41,806 bases of DNA from contig CAKUYM010000008.1 of the NCBI GenBank assembly GCA_934716785.1, positions 1 to 41,806 of the forward strand, written 5' to 3'. This document shows positions 22,645 through 31,936 of this stretch, piece by piece. The DNA comes from an uncultured Bacteroides sp. (lineage in GTDB: Bacteria > Bacteroidota > Bacteroidia > Bacteroidales > Bacteroidaceae). The notes beneath the pieces were generated by a model. The model saw only the letters and a program-made list of their open reading frames with translations. It was not told where the DNA came from and ran no database searches. The position numbers and the translations under genes were made by a program. How positions within the stretch are numbered: position 1 is the first letter of the stretch; every line of letters begins with the position of its first letter.

Positions 22645-25620
22645 ATGGAAATACAAAGAGTAATGAAGTGGTTATTATTTCTTTTATTAGTTCCTGCCGT
22701 GTTAGAGGCGAATAATAGGGAAAAATATAACTTTAATCCCCAATGGCTATTACATGTAGGGGATATTCAAGGAGCAGAAAAGAATTCCTTTTCTGATAAA
22801 AATTGGAAAAAGGTAACGTTGCCACATGCTTTTAATGAAGATGAGGCTTTTAAAGTCGGCATTGAAAACATGACTGATACCGTATCTTGGTATCGTAAAC
22901 ACTTTAAGTTGCCTAAGACGGCGAAAGGGAAAAAAGTGTTTATTGAGTTTGAAGGAGTGCGTCAGGGAGCTGACTTTTATGTGAATGGTAATTATATCGG
23001 ACTGCATGAGAATGGGGTGATGGCGGTAGGTTTCGACTTAACATCCTATTTGAATTTTGGTGGTGAAAACGTGATTGCCGTACGGACTGACAATGACTGG
23101 AACTATAAAGAGAGAGCAACAGGAAGCAGGTATCAGTGGAATGATAAAAACTTCAATGTTAATTATGGAGGTATACCTAAAAATGTATGGTTGCATATTA
23201 CGGACAAGCTATATCAAACTTTACCTTTATATAGTAACTTACAGACTACAGGGGTTTATGTTTATGCGACTGATATACATACCAAGAGTCGCGAGGCTAT
23301 TATAAATGCAGAATCAGAGATACGCAATGAATATGATGCTCCTCTTAGTGTGAATTATGAAGTCAGTGTATACGATTATGATGATAAACTGGTGAGCACT
23401 TTCAGAGGTGAACCGATGATAGTAAATCCTAAAACAACGGCAATAGTAAAAGCTTCTCAAAAATTAGATAATCTTCATTTTTGGAGTTGGGGATATGGTT
23501 ATCTCTATAATGTAAAAACCAGATTGATAGTAGACAATAAAGTTATTGACGAAGTTGTGACCAAAACGGGCTTTAGAAAAACACGTTTCGGGGAAGGAAA
23601 AGTATGGTTGAATGACCGTGTACTGCAAATGAAAGGATATGCCCAACGTACAAGTAATGAATGGCCGGGGGTAGGATTATCGGTACCACCTTGGATGAGT
23701 GATTTTTCTAATGGTTTGCTACTTGATCATAATGCAAACTTCTTCAGATGGATGCATGTGACGCCGTGGAAACAGGATGTAGAGTCTTGCGACAGGGTTG
23801 GAGTGATTCAAGTGATGCCCGCTGGGGATGCAGAAAAGGATGCCGTCGGACGCTGGTGGGGACAGCGTCTGGAATTGATGCGAGATGCTATTATCTATTT
23901 TAGAAATAATCCGAGTATTTTGTTCTATGAATCCGGTAACGAATCTATCAGTAAGGAGCATATGCTTGAAATGATCGCTATTCGTGACAAATATGACCCT
24001 TATGGTGGCAGAGCAATGGGGTCTCGTGAAATGTTGGATATTCGTGAAGCCGAATGGGGAGGAGAAATGCTTTATATCAATAAGAGTGAACATCATCCGA
24101 TGTTTGCCACAGAATATTGCAGAGATGAAGGCTTACGTAAATATTGGGATGAATATAGTTATCCTTTTCATAAAGAAGGGGCTGGACCTTTGTACAGGGG
24201 ACAGGATGCAAGTATATATAATCATAATCAAGATATGTTTGCCGTAGAACTGGTTCGTAGATGGTATGATTACTGGCGGGAACGCCCGGGAACAGGGAGA
24301 AGAGTAAGTTCCGGTGGGGCAAAAATTATCTTTTCTGATACTCAAACCCATCGGCGTGGAGAAGAAAATTATCGTCGGAGCGGAGTGGTTGATCCTTTGA
24401 GAATACCTAAGGATGGCTTTTTTGCCCATAAAGTAATGTGGGATGGATGGGTTGATACAGAGAAGGAACATACCTATATTATGGGACATTGGAACTATTC
24501 CCCTGATGTAGTAAAGCCTGTTTATGTCGTTTCTACGGGAGATAAGGTAGAATTGTTCGTAAATGGTAAATCAAAAGGTTTCGGCAAGCAAGATTATCGT
24601 TTCTTATTTACCTTTGAGAAGGTACAGTGGGAAAAAGGAATGATTGAAGCGGTGAGCTATAATGAATCCGGCAAAGAACTAAGTCGTTGTTCCGTTAAGA
24701 CAGTGGGAGAACCTGAAAAACTAAAATTAACCTTAATGCATGGTCCTGAAGGGTTATTTGCTGATGGAGCCGATTTGGCATTGATACAGGCGGAAGTTGT
24801 CGATAGCAATGGAAACCGATGTCCGCTTGCCAATAATATGGTCAGCTTCAATTTACAAGGTCCGGCAGAATGGAGAGGTGGAATAGCGCAGGCTGTTGAC
24901 AATTATGCTTTGGCGAAAGCGCTACCTGTGGAATGTGGTATTACAAGAGTATTGGTGCGTTCAACAGGAAAGGCGGGAAAGATTACAATAAAGGCGGAAG
25001 CGTCCGGATTAGTTTCAGATGAAGTGTCTCTTACTTCTATTCCTGTAAAAGTGGAAAATGGATTAAGCGAATTCTTCCCCGGTGAAAAGCTTGCCAGTCG
25101 ATTTGATCGCGGTGAGACGCCATTGACTCCTTCTTATAAGGATTCAAAAGTGGATGTACGAGTTAAATCCGCCATTGCGGGAGTTAATAGCGAGGAGGCT
25201 ATTAATAGCTTTGACAGTAATGAGTTAAGTGAATGGAAAAATGACGGTAGGTTGAGTACGGCATGGATTACTTATCAATTGGAGCGGAAAGCGGAGATTG
25301 ATGACATTTGTATAAAATTAACCGGATGGAGAAAGCGTTCTTACCCATTAGAAGTTTTTGCGGATGATGAACTGATCTGGAGTGGTAATACGGAGCAAAG
25401 TCTGGGGTATATTCATCTGCCGGTTAAGCCTGTGAGAAGTGACAGAATCACTATTAGATTGAAAGGAGCGGCTAAAGAGGCGGATGCTTTTAAACAGATA
25501 GTGGAAGTCGTTGAACCTAGTGCGGGTGATTTGGATTTGCTTAGAGCGAAAAATGGAGAAAAAACGAATAATGAATTGAGAATTGTCGAGGTTGAGTTCT
25601 TGGAAACTATAAATCGCTAA
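22645..25620 (+). CDS. GH2 glycoside hydrolase (beta-galactosidase-like), 991 aa
   Basis: A large secreted GH2 enzyme. Start at 22645; a second ATG at 22660 (MKWLLFLLLVPAVLEA) gives an even shorter signal peptide. Order: jelly-roll sugar-binding domain (about 15-190, WYRKHFKLP, VNGNYIGLHENG), Ig-like domain (about 205-315), then the TIM barrel from about 320 (GFRKTRFGEGKVWLNDRVLQ). The acid/base Glu is in SGNES (Glu433). The C-terminus from about 720 has an Ig-like domain and, near 840-950, a discoidin-like beta domain (IAGVNSEEAINSFDSN, then STAWITYQLER). It likely removes beta-galactosyl or related side-chain sugars of RG-I. Exact sugar specificity cannot be read from sequence. Confidence 0.88.
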   Translation: MEIQRVMKWLLFLLLVPAVLEANNREKYNFNPQWLLHVGDIQGAEKNSFSDKNWKKVTLPHAFNEDEAFKVGIENMTDTVSWYRKHFKLPKTAKGKKVFIEFEGVRQGADFYVNGNYIGLHENGVMAVGFDLTSYLNFGGENVIAVRTDNDWNYKERATGSRYQWNDKNFNVNYGGIPKNVWLHITDKLYQTLPLYSNLQTTGVYVYATDIHTKSREAIINAESEIRNEYDAPLSVNYEVSVYDYDDKLVSTFRGEPMIVNPKTTAIVKASQKLDNLHFWSWGYGYLYNVKTRLIVDNKVIDEVVTKTGFRKTRFGEGKVWLNDRVLQMKGYAQRTSNEWPGVGLSVPPWMSDFSNGLLLDHNANFFRWMHVTPWKQDVESCDRVGVIQVMPAGDAEKDAVGRWWGQRLELMRDAIIYFRNNPSILFYESGNESISKEHMLEMIAIRDKYDPYGGRAMGSREMLDIREAEWGGEMLYINKSEHHPMFATEYCRDEGLRKYWDEYSYPFHKEGAGPLYRGQDASIYNHNQDMFAVELVRRWYDYWRERPGTGRRVSSGGAKIIFSDTQTHRRGEENYRRSGVVDPLRIPKDGFFAHKVMWDGWVDTEKEHTYIMGHWNYSPDVVKPVYVVSTGDKVELFVNGKSKGFGKQDYRFLFTFEKVQWEKGMIEAVSYNESGKELSRCSVKTVGEPEKLKLTLMHGPEGLFADGADLALIQAEVVDSNGNRCPLANNMVSFNLQGPAEWRGGIAQAVDNYALAKALPVECGITRVLVRSTGKAGKITIKAEASGLVSDEVSLTSIPVKVENGLSEFFPGEKLASRFDRGETPLTPSYKDSKVDVRVKSAIAGVNSEEAINSFDSNELSEWKNDGRLSTAWITYQLERKAEIDDICIKLTGWRKRSYPLEVFADDELIWSGNTEQSLGYIHLPVKPVRSDRITIRLKGAAKEADAFKQIVEVVEPSAGDLDLLRAKNGEKTNNELRIVEVEFLETINR

Positions 25621-25680
25621 TTTAGAGTTAGTGATAAGAATCGTTTATTACTTATATCCATTTGACAAAGAAAAGAATGT

Positions 25681-25710
25681 GGGGATGTGCCTTAGTTTTG
25701 ACACATCCCC
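25681..25710. terminator. Hairpin after the GH2 gene
   Basis: GGGGATGTG (25681-25689) pairs with CACATCCCC (25702-25710) around 12 nt, 60 bp after the GH2 stop, between convergent genes. The T-tract is weak. Confidence 0.45.
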
Positions 25711-25798
25711 CAATCGGCGATTAGTATATAGAAATAAAAATAGAATCATTAAAGGGAGGCGTAATGCCCAAATAGAAAGATTCCCCCCTGCCACGAAT

Positions 25799-25848
25799 GT
25801 GAACTGCACTCCTAAAGTTTTGTGTCCAACTTTTGGGGTGCAGTTCAC
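25799..25848. repeat. 50-bp near-perfect palindrome resembling paired IS3-family ends
   Basis: Arms of 21 nt (25799-25819 and 25828-25848) match with two mismatches around an 8-nt centre. Each arm, read inward, begins TGAACTGCAC and continues to AAAGTT, which is the look of IS3-family terminal repeats (TGAACTGCACCCCAAAAGTTGGACA-type ends, recalled, not searched). No transposase lies between. It sits between convergent GH2 and GH28 genes, so it may be a decayed or miniature element, and could also work as a terminator. The remainder of 25621-25897 shows nothing else. Confidence 0.5.
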
Positions 25849-25897
25849 TTCAACTAACTAACCAAAACTTTTATATTGCTATTAATACCTATTGAAT

Positions 25898-27532
25898 CTA
25901 TTTCCTGGATTTTAGTAAGGCTTGGCTAAGTTTTTCCACTTTAATCCGTTTCTCCAAAGAACATTCCGTTCGGGATTTTCCATTTTGAATAATAATATTC
26001 TTGGACTTGTCTCCTTTGATGTTCGTGAGTATTTCCCCGTGTGGAACAGCGAAGGTTACGTCATCGAATAAAATATTCCGGCCGTCCAATATATTGATTT
26101 TATTATCTTCCGCGTGAATATCCAGATTTCTGAAAGTAAATCCGTCTACATCATTTAAAGCGGTAATTAGTTTTTTACTATTAATCTTGCCATTTTTTAT
26201 AAGTACGTTGCTGCATGGAATTTCAGGGATTCCGTTTACGCTTAGAATTTTCTCGGCTGATTCTACGATGAAGTCTTTGATATGAATATCCTTGATAGTC
26301 GGAGTCAGCTTATTGACAGCTCTTGGCGGATGGCGTTCGGCGAGTTCCCCTACATAACGTTTGCTACCCAGTAAATCCCATTTAAAGGCTTCTCCTACAT
26401 TAATCATGCGGATTTTCTCGTATAAGGCATCATTAACTCCACCTGCGCGGTTACGGCGTGTTTTAAAGCGTATACCGGCTTGAGTGCCTTCAAAAACACA
26501 ATCGTGGACATATATATTTTTAACGCCACCGGCAGTCTCGCTTCCGCAAGTAACTCCACCATGGCCTTGTTGAGCCAAAGAATAACGGATTACGACGTTT
26601 TCTGTAGGCTTCCCTACCCGTAATCCGTCTTCCGCCCGTCCTGCTTTCAAAGTGAAGCAATCGTCTCCGCAATTCAGCGTGCAATACTCTATAAGAACAT
26701 TCTTGCAGGATTCGATGTCTATGCCGTCACCACTGGGGATTCCTATCGAATTTACGGTAATTCCCCGTATAATTACATTTTCACAATAAATCGGACAAAC
26801 ATTCCAGAAGGTACTGCGTTCCATCGTGATTCCTTCAATCAAAACATTGGTGCAGTTAATCGGAGATATGGTTTTAGGCCTATAGAAGCCTCTTCCGTCC
26901 ATACCGTCGAATACTCTTTTTTCTACCGGAGCATTATTCAGAATATCTTTTTCTACTACCGTATTACCATTAGGGCGCTGTCTGATTTCGGCGTCCAGTG
27001 AAGGGCCGTAAATAGTACCCTTACCTGTGATGGCTATATTATTTTCGCCGTTGGCATAGATGAATGAACCGGGGCCCATGATCTCGATTCCTTCATGTCG
27101 GGTGAACACCGCAGGTAAATAATCTTCCGCATTCCCCGGAAATTCAATTTCCGAACCTTCCGCAAGATACAGGTTGACGTTACTTTTTAGAATGACGCGT
27201 CCGGATTTCCATTTTCCTTTAGGTATAATAACGGTTCCGCCACCTTTTTGGGAAACTTCTTCGATTGCTTGATTTACAATAGAAGTGATAGGAATGTCTG
27301 TTTTCGCCCCTTTCTCTTCTATGTTAATAGTAAAGTCAGGGAAAACGGGTCTTTTCAGTTGTGGAATCTCAAAAGGGGCTCCTTCAATAGGTGCGATTTT
27401 GTCCGGTGTGGCTGCCGCTCCGACTTGTTCAACTGTGATAATCGTTTCTAATCCTGCATTTGATTGGCAAGATAGAAACATAAGGCCGAATATCAGAGCA
27501 GGAAGTAAATACGGTTTATACGAAATTCTCAT
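25898..27532 (-). CDS. GH28 polygalacturonase-like lipoprotein
   Basis: A 544-residue beta-helix hydrolase anchored as a lipoprotein (lipobox FLSC, Cys22). Motifs: SGDGIDIES (267-275), CGDDCFTLKAG (288-298), QGHGGVTCGSE (322-332, canonical GHG) and IRFKTRRNR (354-362, the R-K motif). All four GH28 catalytic blocks are intact, in contrast to the other GH28 here. It likely acts at the cell surface or periplasm on galacturonan or RG-I backbone. It is transcribed alone on the reverse strand, divergent from the esterase-led operon. Confidence 0.92.
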   Translation of the reverse strand: MRISYKPYLLPALIFGLMFLSCQSNAGLETIITVEQVGAAATPDKIAPIEGAPFEIPQLKRPVFPDFTINIEEKGAKTDIPITSIVNQAIEEVSQKGGGTVIIPKGKWKSGRVILKSNVNLYLAEGSEIEFPGNAEDYLPAVFTRHEGIEIMGPGSFIYANGENNIAITGKGTIYGPSLDAEIRQRPNGNTVVEKDILNNAPVEKRVFDGMDGRGFYRPKTISPINCTNVLIEGITMERSTFWNVCPIYCENVIIRGITVNSIGIPSGDGIDIESCKNVLIEYCTLNCGDDCFTLKAGRAEDGLRVGKPTENVVIRYSLAQQGHGGVTCGSETAGGVKNIYVHDCVFEGTQAGIRFKTRRNRAGGVNDALYEKIRMINVGEAFKWDLLGSKRYVGELAERHPPRAVNKLTPTIKDIHIKDFIVESAEKILSVNGIPEIPCSNVLIKNGKINSKKLITALNDVDGFTFRNLDIHAEDNKINILDGRNILFDDVTFAVPHGEILTNIKGDKSKNIIIQNGKSRTECSLEKRIKVEKLSQALLKSRK

Positions 27533-27600
27533 GATATTAAAATTAAAAATATTTCCAGTTGCAAAGAAAGAGGTTTATATAGATTCAAATTTGTAGCTCT

Positions 27601-27624
27601 GTACAAAAACATATTTTCTTGTAC
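27601..27624. promoter_or_regulatory. GTACAA dyad in the GH28/esterase divergent region
   Basis: GTACAA (27601-27606) faces TTGTAC (27619-27624), and TTGTAC recurs at 27659-27664. This is a candidate regulator site in the 228-bp divergent intergenic region. Confidence 0.3.
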
Positions 27625-27695
27625 GCTTTTGTTCTTGATAGGATTTAATTCTATTTATTTGTACTGGATTACATACTTGGATTCTTCAATAGCTC

Positions 27696-27703
27696 TACTT
27701 TTG
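27696..27703 (+). promoter_or_regulatory. -7 element of the esterase-GH2 operon
   Basis: TACTTTTG fits TAnnTTTG, 57 bp before the ATG. A TTG at 27677-27679 lies 16 bp upstream, slightly short of the usual 19-21. Confidence 0.5.
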
Positions 27704-27760
27704 TCATGTAGAATATTGATTCGACAATAGACCTAATAAAAAATACCTCAAAAAATAGAT

Positions 27761-29401
27761 ATGATAACCATGAAAAAGATTGCAATTACCCTGTTCTTTT
27801 CCGTCAGTTGCCTTGTTCTGCTCTTTGCGCAGAAAGAACCGGCTTGGGACAATACCTCAAAAAGAAAATGGGATCCGGCATTTCAGAAGGTAGAGATTCC
27901 TTCCACTAAAGATGGAGAAGTTCAGAAGGCATTTATGTACAAGTCGACTAGCAAGGTATCACAGCCTTTGATCGTAAGTCTGCATACCTGGAGCGGTTAT
28001 TACAATCAGACTGATCCTTTAGCTAAAGAGATATTGGCGCGTGACTGGAATTATATTCATCCTGATTTCAGGGGAGCTAACAGGACACCTTCGTCAATGG
28101 GGAGTTCGTTGGCTTTGGGGGATATTGAAGATGCCATTCAGTATGCATTGAAGCATACTAATGCTAATCCAGAGGAGGTACATATAATAGGGGTATCAGG
28201 AGGTGGCTTTGCTACGTTAGCCGCTTTCATGAATATAGAATACCCTGTGAAATCATTCTCTGCATGGGTTCCAATTTCAGATATTGAAGCCTGGTATTGG
28301 GAATGTGTAGGAAGAGGATCAAGATATGCGGAAGATATTCTAAGTGTTGTATCTCTTGATAAAAAGACCTTTAATAAAGAAACCGCTATTCTTCGTTCGC
28401 CTTTGAGACAAGATTTCCCGATAGAGAAGCGGAAGAATTCGAGATTGTATATATACACAGGTATCCATGACGGTTATAAAGGTTCTGTTCCCATCACTCA
28501 TTCTTTAAATATGTATAATAGACTGGTTGGAGAGTTGAAATATGGGAGTTCGGATATGAAAGAAATTATGGAGAAATCTTTGTCGGACTCCGATCTGATA
28601 TCCCCTGAAGAAATGCTTGGACTTTTAGGAAAGCGCATGAATCCTGAATATGAGAAGAATCAGATGTTATATGATCGTAAAGTTCATTTACTTCGTAAAT
28701 ATGAAAATATACAATTGACGGTTTTTGAAGGAAGGCATGAGCAGATTTCTCAAGCTTTAAGTTTGCTGCCTTATAATCATACTGTGACGGATTTGAAATG
28801 TAATATATTGGCTATTGGAGACTCGAATGGTCAAAATAAAGGTGGATGGGTCGATCAGTTGAAAAAGATGATGCCTGAATCAAATATTGTTAATCTCTCT
28901 GAGAGTGGTAGGACTATTGGGTTTGATAATAATGGAAGAGAACGTCTTAATGCACTCAAAAATATAGATGCATATTTGGATAAGGCACAGGTTGAGAAGA
29001 AACGTTATGATTATATTATCGTATGCTTGGGTACAAATGATTCTAAAAAAATGTTTGATTCAAGGCAAAGAGAAGTTTCAGAAAATCTAAAGGTTCTTTT
29101 GGCTAAAATTAAGAAGCATAAGTTGTGTAGGAGTGGCAAGACCAAATTTATTTATGTGACTCCACCACCTTTGAGGGATGAAAATGTTAGTCCCAAATAT
29201 CAGGATTCAGGTAAGAGATTGGCACGTTTGGTTCCGGAACTTGAGACTATGGCCTTAAAGCAGGGCTTTGATGTCGTTAATATCCATCAGCCGCTGTTGG
29301 GAGTACTTGATTATTATGCTAAAGATGGTGTACACATGGCAGAGCCCGGGCAGGAGATTGTGGCGTCAAAAATACTTTCTCATATTTTGAGTAAGAGATA
29401 G
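27761..29401 (+). CDS. Two-domain esterase: alpha/beta hydrolase fused to SGNH hydrolase
   Basis: A 546-residue secreted protein (the ATG at 27770 is an equally good start; signal ends near LFAQ). The N-terminal domain (about 30-335) is an alpha/beta hydrolase of the peptidase-S9/feruloyl-esterase type: GVSGGG gives Ser146, with GIHDG Asp237 and GRHEQ His326 completing a plausible triad. The C-terminal domain (about 345-546) is an SGNH hydrolase: AIGDS (Ser355), LGTND (Asn426) and DGVH (Asp522, His525). Both active sites look intact. SGNH proteins of pectin loci are often acetylesterases. The likely job is removing two types of ester from RG-I. It leads a five-gene forward operon. Confidence 0.85.
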   Translation: MITMKKIAITLFFSVSCLVLLFAQKEPAWDNTSKRKWDPAFQKVEIPSTKDGEVQKAFMYKSTSKVSQPLIVSLHTWSGYYNQTDPLAKEILARDWNYIHPDFRGANRTPSSMGSSLALGDIEDAIQYALKHTNANPEEVHIIGVSGGGFATLAAFMNIEYPVKSFSAWVPISDIEAWYWECVGRGSRYAEDILSVVSLDKKTFNKETAILRSPLRQDFPIEKRKNSRLYIYTGIHDGYKGSVPITHSLNMYNRLVGELKYGSSDMKEIMEKSLSDSDLISPEEMLGLLGKRMNPEYEKNQMLYDRKVHLLRKYENIQLTVFEGRHEQISQALSLLPYNHTVTDLKCNILAIGDSNGQNKGGWVDQLKKMMPESNIVNLSESGRTIGFDNNGRERLNALKNIDAYLDKAQVEKKRYDYIIVCLGTNDSKKMFDSRQREVSENLKVLLAKIKKHKLCRSGKTKFIYVTPPPLRDENVSPKYQDSGKRLARLVPELETMALKQGFDVVNIHQPLLGVLDYYAKDGVHMAEPGQEIVASKILSHILSKR

Positions 29402-29448
29402 GTGTCGAAAGTCAGAAAAGAAACTGTAATCCCAAATATTATTATACT

Positions 29449-30666
29449 ATGAATAGGAGAATTTTTCTTTTGTGTTTATTGTTATTTCCGCTTTTGGTCT
29501 TCTCTAAGCCGGGGGGAGAACGTGAATATTGGGTGAAAACAATGATTAAAATGGTGGATCCCATTTATACGAATCTGAGCCGGAATACATTAAGAAAGAA
29601 TATGCCAGTAGAGACGCGTGACGGGTTGAATACTGGTAATGATAGAAAAGATGTGACTCATTTGGAAGCATTAGGACGTTCATTTGCTGGAATTGCACCA
29701 TGGCTTAATCTTCCGGTTGATAAAACGGAAGAGGGAAAGTTGCGTTTTAAATATATTGATTTGGTAGTTAAGTCTTTGGCTAATGCTGTTGATCCGGAAT
29801 CTCCTGATTATATGCCTTTTGATAGACCTTACAGTCAGAAGTTAGTTGATGCTGCATACGTAGCGGAAGGATTGCTTCGTTCAAAAGATCAGGTTTGGAC
29901 TCGCTTGGATACTATCACCAAGCAGCGGTTGATAAAGGAACTGAAGGCATCCCGGCATTTTAAGGCACCGGACAAGAATTGGTTAATGTTTTCGGCTATG
30001 ATTGAGGTTGCTTTATTAGAGTTCACAGGAGAATGTAATATGAAACCTGTTACCTATGCTTTACAAAAACATAAAGAGTGGTATAAAGGTGATGGGTGGT
30101 ATGGTGATGGACATCGTTTGCATATGGACTATTATAATAGTTTTGTCATTCAACCGATGATGATGGATATATTGGATGTATTGAAACGTCGTGGAGCAGA
30201 AGGTGCCGATTTTTATGATACACAGTTGAGGCGTTTTGTGCGTTTTGCTGAACAACAGGAAAGAATGATCGGCCCGGACGGGACTTATCCACCTGTCGGA
30301 CGTTCTATCGCTTATCGTTTAGGGGCATTTCATGCATTGGCACAAGTCTCATTGATGAAGAAATTGCCGAAGGAAATTAAACCGGCACAGGTGCGTTGTG
30401 CTTTGACAAAAGCAATGAAACGACAACTCGTGAAAGGAACGTATGATAAAGACGGATGGCTTACATTGGGGTTTTGTGGTCATCAGCCTCGTTTGGCGGA
30501 GAAGTATGTTTCTACGGGAAGTTTGTATATGTGTACTTTAGTCTTTTTACCTTTAGGACTTGATGCTACGGATGAATTTTGGAGTAGCGGGCCGGAAGAA
30601 TGGACTTCGTTAAAAATATGGGGTAGTGACGCGGAAGTCCCTATTGATCACGCGTTGCGAGATTAA
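29449..30666 (+). CDS. DUF2264 protein, GH154-like
   Basis: A 405-residue secreted protein (signal about 1-19, MNRRIFLLCLLLFPLLVFSK). The fold is helical, (alpha/alpha)6-like, with DUF2264 landmarks: REYWVKTMIKM, LEALGRSFAGIAPWL, DKNWLMFSAMIEVALL, YGDGHRLHMDYYNSFVIQPM and RFAEQQERMIGPDGTYPPVGRS. DUF2264 proteins have been placed in family GH154, with glucuronidase activity reported for members; here a role on uronic-acid side groups of pectic glycans is inferred. It lies 47 bp after the esterase and 36 bp before GH88 in the same operon. Confidence 0.82.
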   Translation: MNRRIFLLCLLLFPLLVFSKPGGEREYWVKTMIKMVDPIYTNLSRNTLRKNMPVETRDGLNTGNDRKDVTHLEALGRSFAGIAPWLNLPVDKTEEGKLRFKYIDLVVKSLANAVDPESPDYMPFDRPYSQKLVDAAYVAEGLLRSKDQVWTRLDTITKQRLIKELKASRHFKAPDKNWLMFSAMIEVALLEFTGECNMKPVTYALQKHKEWYKGDGWYGDGHRLHMDYYNSFVIQPMMMDILDVLKRRGAEGADFYDTQLRRFVRFAEQQERMIGPDGTYPPVGRSIAYRLGAFHALAQVSLMKKLPKEIKPAQVRCALTKAMKRQLVKGTYDKDGWLTLGFCGHQPRLAEKYVSTGSLYMCTLVFLPLGLDATDEFWSSGPEEWTSLKIWGSDAEVPIDHALRD

Positions 30667-30702
30667 TTCTTATGTAAACAATAAAAAATAATTAATTGAA
30701 CT

Positions 30703-31929
30703 ATGAGAATAAGATCTTTGATTGTTACTTTTGCTATATTCTTTTCTTTGTGTAGCTCTGTTTCGGGTAAGGATAATAGAAAAGAAATGCGTACTATTAT
30801 AGATAAAGGATTGAATACGGCTATCGTGCAGTCTAAGCGGATGGCGGAGAAATTACTGGAGCGGAAAGATGAACTTCCCCGTACGATAGGTAAAGGTGGA
30901 GTATTTATAACATCAAATGCGGGGGCATGGACAAGTGGCTTTTTCCCCGGAGTATTATGGTACTTATATGAAGCGGATGGTGACGCTTCATTAAAGATGT
31001 ATGCTGAAGACTATACCAAGCGGTTGGAAAAACAACAATTTACGACCAATAACCATGATGTAGGTTTTATTCTTTATTGCAGTTATGGGAACGGATGGCG
31101 TTTGACCGGTAATGAGGAATATAAGAAAGTAATGCTGCAGGGGGCGCGGTCGTTAAGTACACGTTTTAGTCCGGTAACTGGCTGTATTAAATCCTGGAAC
31201 AGAAAAACCTGGCAGTATCCGGTTATCATTGACAATATGATGAATCTGGAGTTATTATTATGGGCGTCTAAAAATTCGGGACATTCGGAATTCGGTTCCA
31301 TAGCGCGTTCTCATGCGGATGTTACAATGAAGAATCATTTCCGTCCGGATTATAGTTGTTATCATGTGGTATCTTACGATACAATAACAGGAAAGCCGGA
31401 TCAAAAAGGCACTTATCAAGGATATGCCGATGATTCGGACTGGTCTCGCGGGCAAGGTTGGGCGCTGTATGGGTATGTAATGATGTATCGTGAAACAAAA
31501 GAGAAGAAATATCTGGAGCATGCCATACAAGTAGCTAAATTTATCATGAATCATCCGCAATTGCCGGAGGATAAGATTCCTTATTGGGATTTTGATGATC
31601 CTGATATTCCTGACGCGCCGCGTGACGCTTCCGCCGGGGCGGTGATTGCATCCGCTTTGATTGAGTTGAGCCAATATACCAAAGGACGTTTTTCTAAGGA
31701 ATGTTTATCCGTAGCGGAGACACAGCTAAGAAACTTGTCGTCTCCTGAGTATTTGGCGGAACCGGGGACAAACTGTGATTTTATATTAAAGCACTCTGTA
31801 GGTAACAAGCCCAAGAAGAAAGAAGTGGATGTACCGTTGACTTACGCTGATTACTATTATGTGGAAGCTTTGCTTCGCTATAAGAAAGATATTTTAAAAG
31901 ACAAAATTGGTATTGAAATAAAGAAATAA
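30703..31929 (+). CDS. GH88 unsaturated glucuronyl hydrolase
   Basis: A 408-residue (alpha/alpha)6-barrel enzyme with signal peptide (about 1-22, ending VSGK). GH88 marks are AWTSGFFPGVLWYLYE (75-90), NNHDVGF with Asp119, IIDNMMNLELLLWAS with Asp177 (the two catalytic aspartates), DWSRGQGWALYG (about 246) and PRDASAGAVIASALIEL. It removes 4,5-unsaturated uronic acids from lyase products by hydration. In this locus it complements GH105, probably on a different linkage or uronic acid. It is separated from the GH2 gene by 7 bp. Confidence 0.92.
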   Translation: MRIRSLIVTFAIFFSLCSSVSGKDNRKEMRTIIDKGLNTAIVQSKRMAEKLLERKDELPRTIGKGGVFITSNAGAWTSGFFPGVLWYLYEADGDASLKMYAEDYTKRLEKQQFTTNNHDVGFILYCSYGNGWRLTGNEEYKKVMLQGARSLSTRFSPVTGCIKSWNRKTWQYPVIIDNMMNLELLLWASKNSGHSEFGSIARSHADVTMKNHFRPDYSCYHVVSYDTITGKPDQKGTYQGYADDSDWSRGQGWALYGYVMMYRETKEKKYLEHAIQVAKFIMNHPQLPEDKIPYWDFDDPDIPDAPRDASAGAVIASALIELSQYTKGRFSKECLSVAETQLRNLSSPEYLAEPGTNCDFILKHSVGNKPKKKEVDVPLTYADYYYVEALLRYKKDILKDKIGIEIKK

Positions 31930-31936
31930 GAATCAC

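Noticed and set aside
25631..25861. Small 76-aa open frame between GH2 and GH28
   Set aside because: It runs through a hairpin and the IS-like palindrome, with no recognisable protein pattern.
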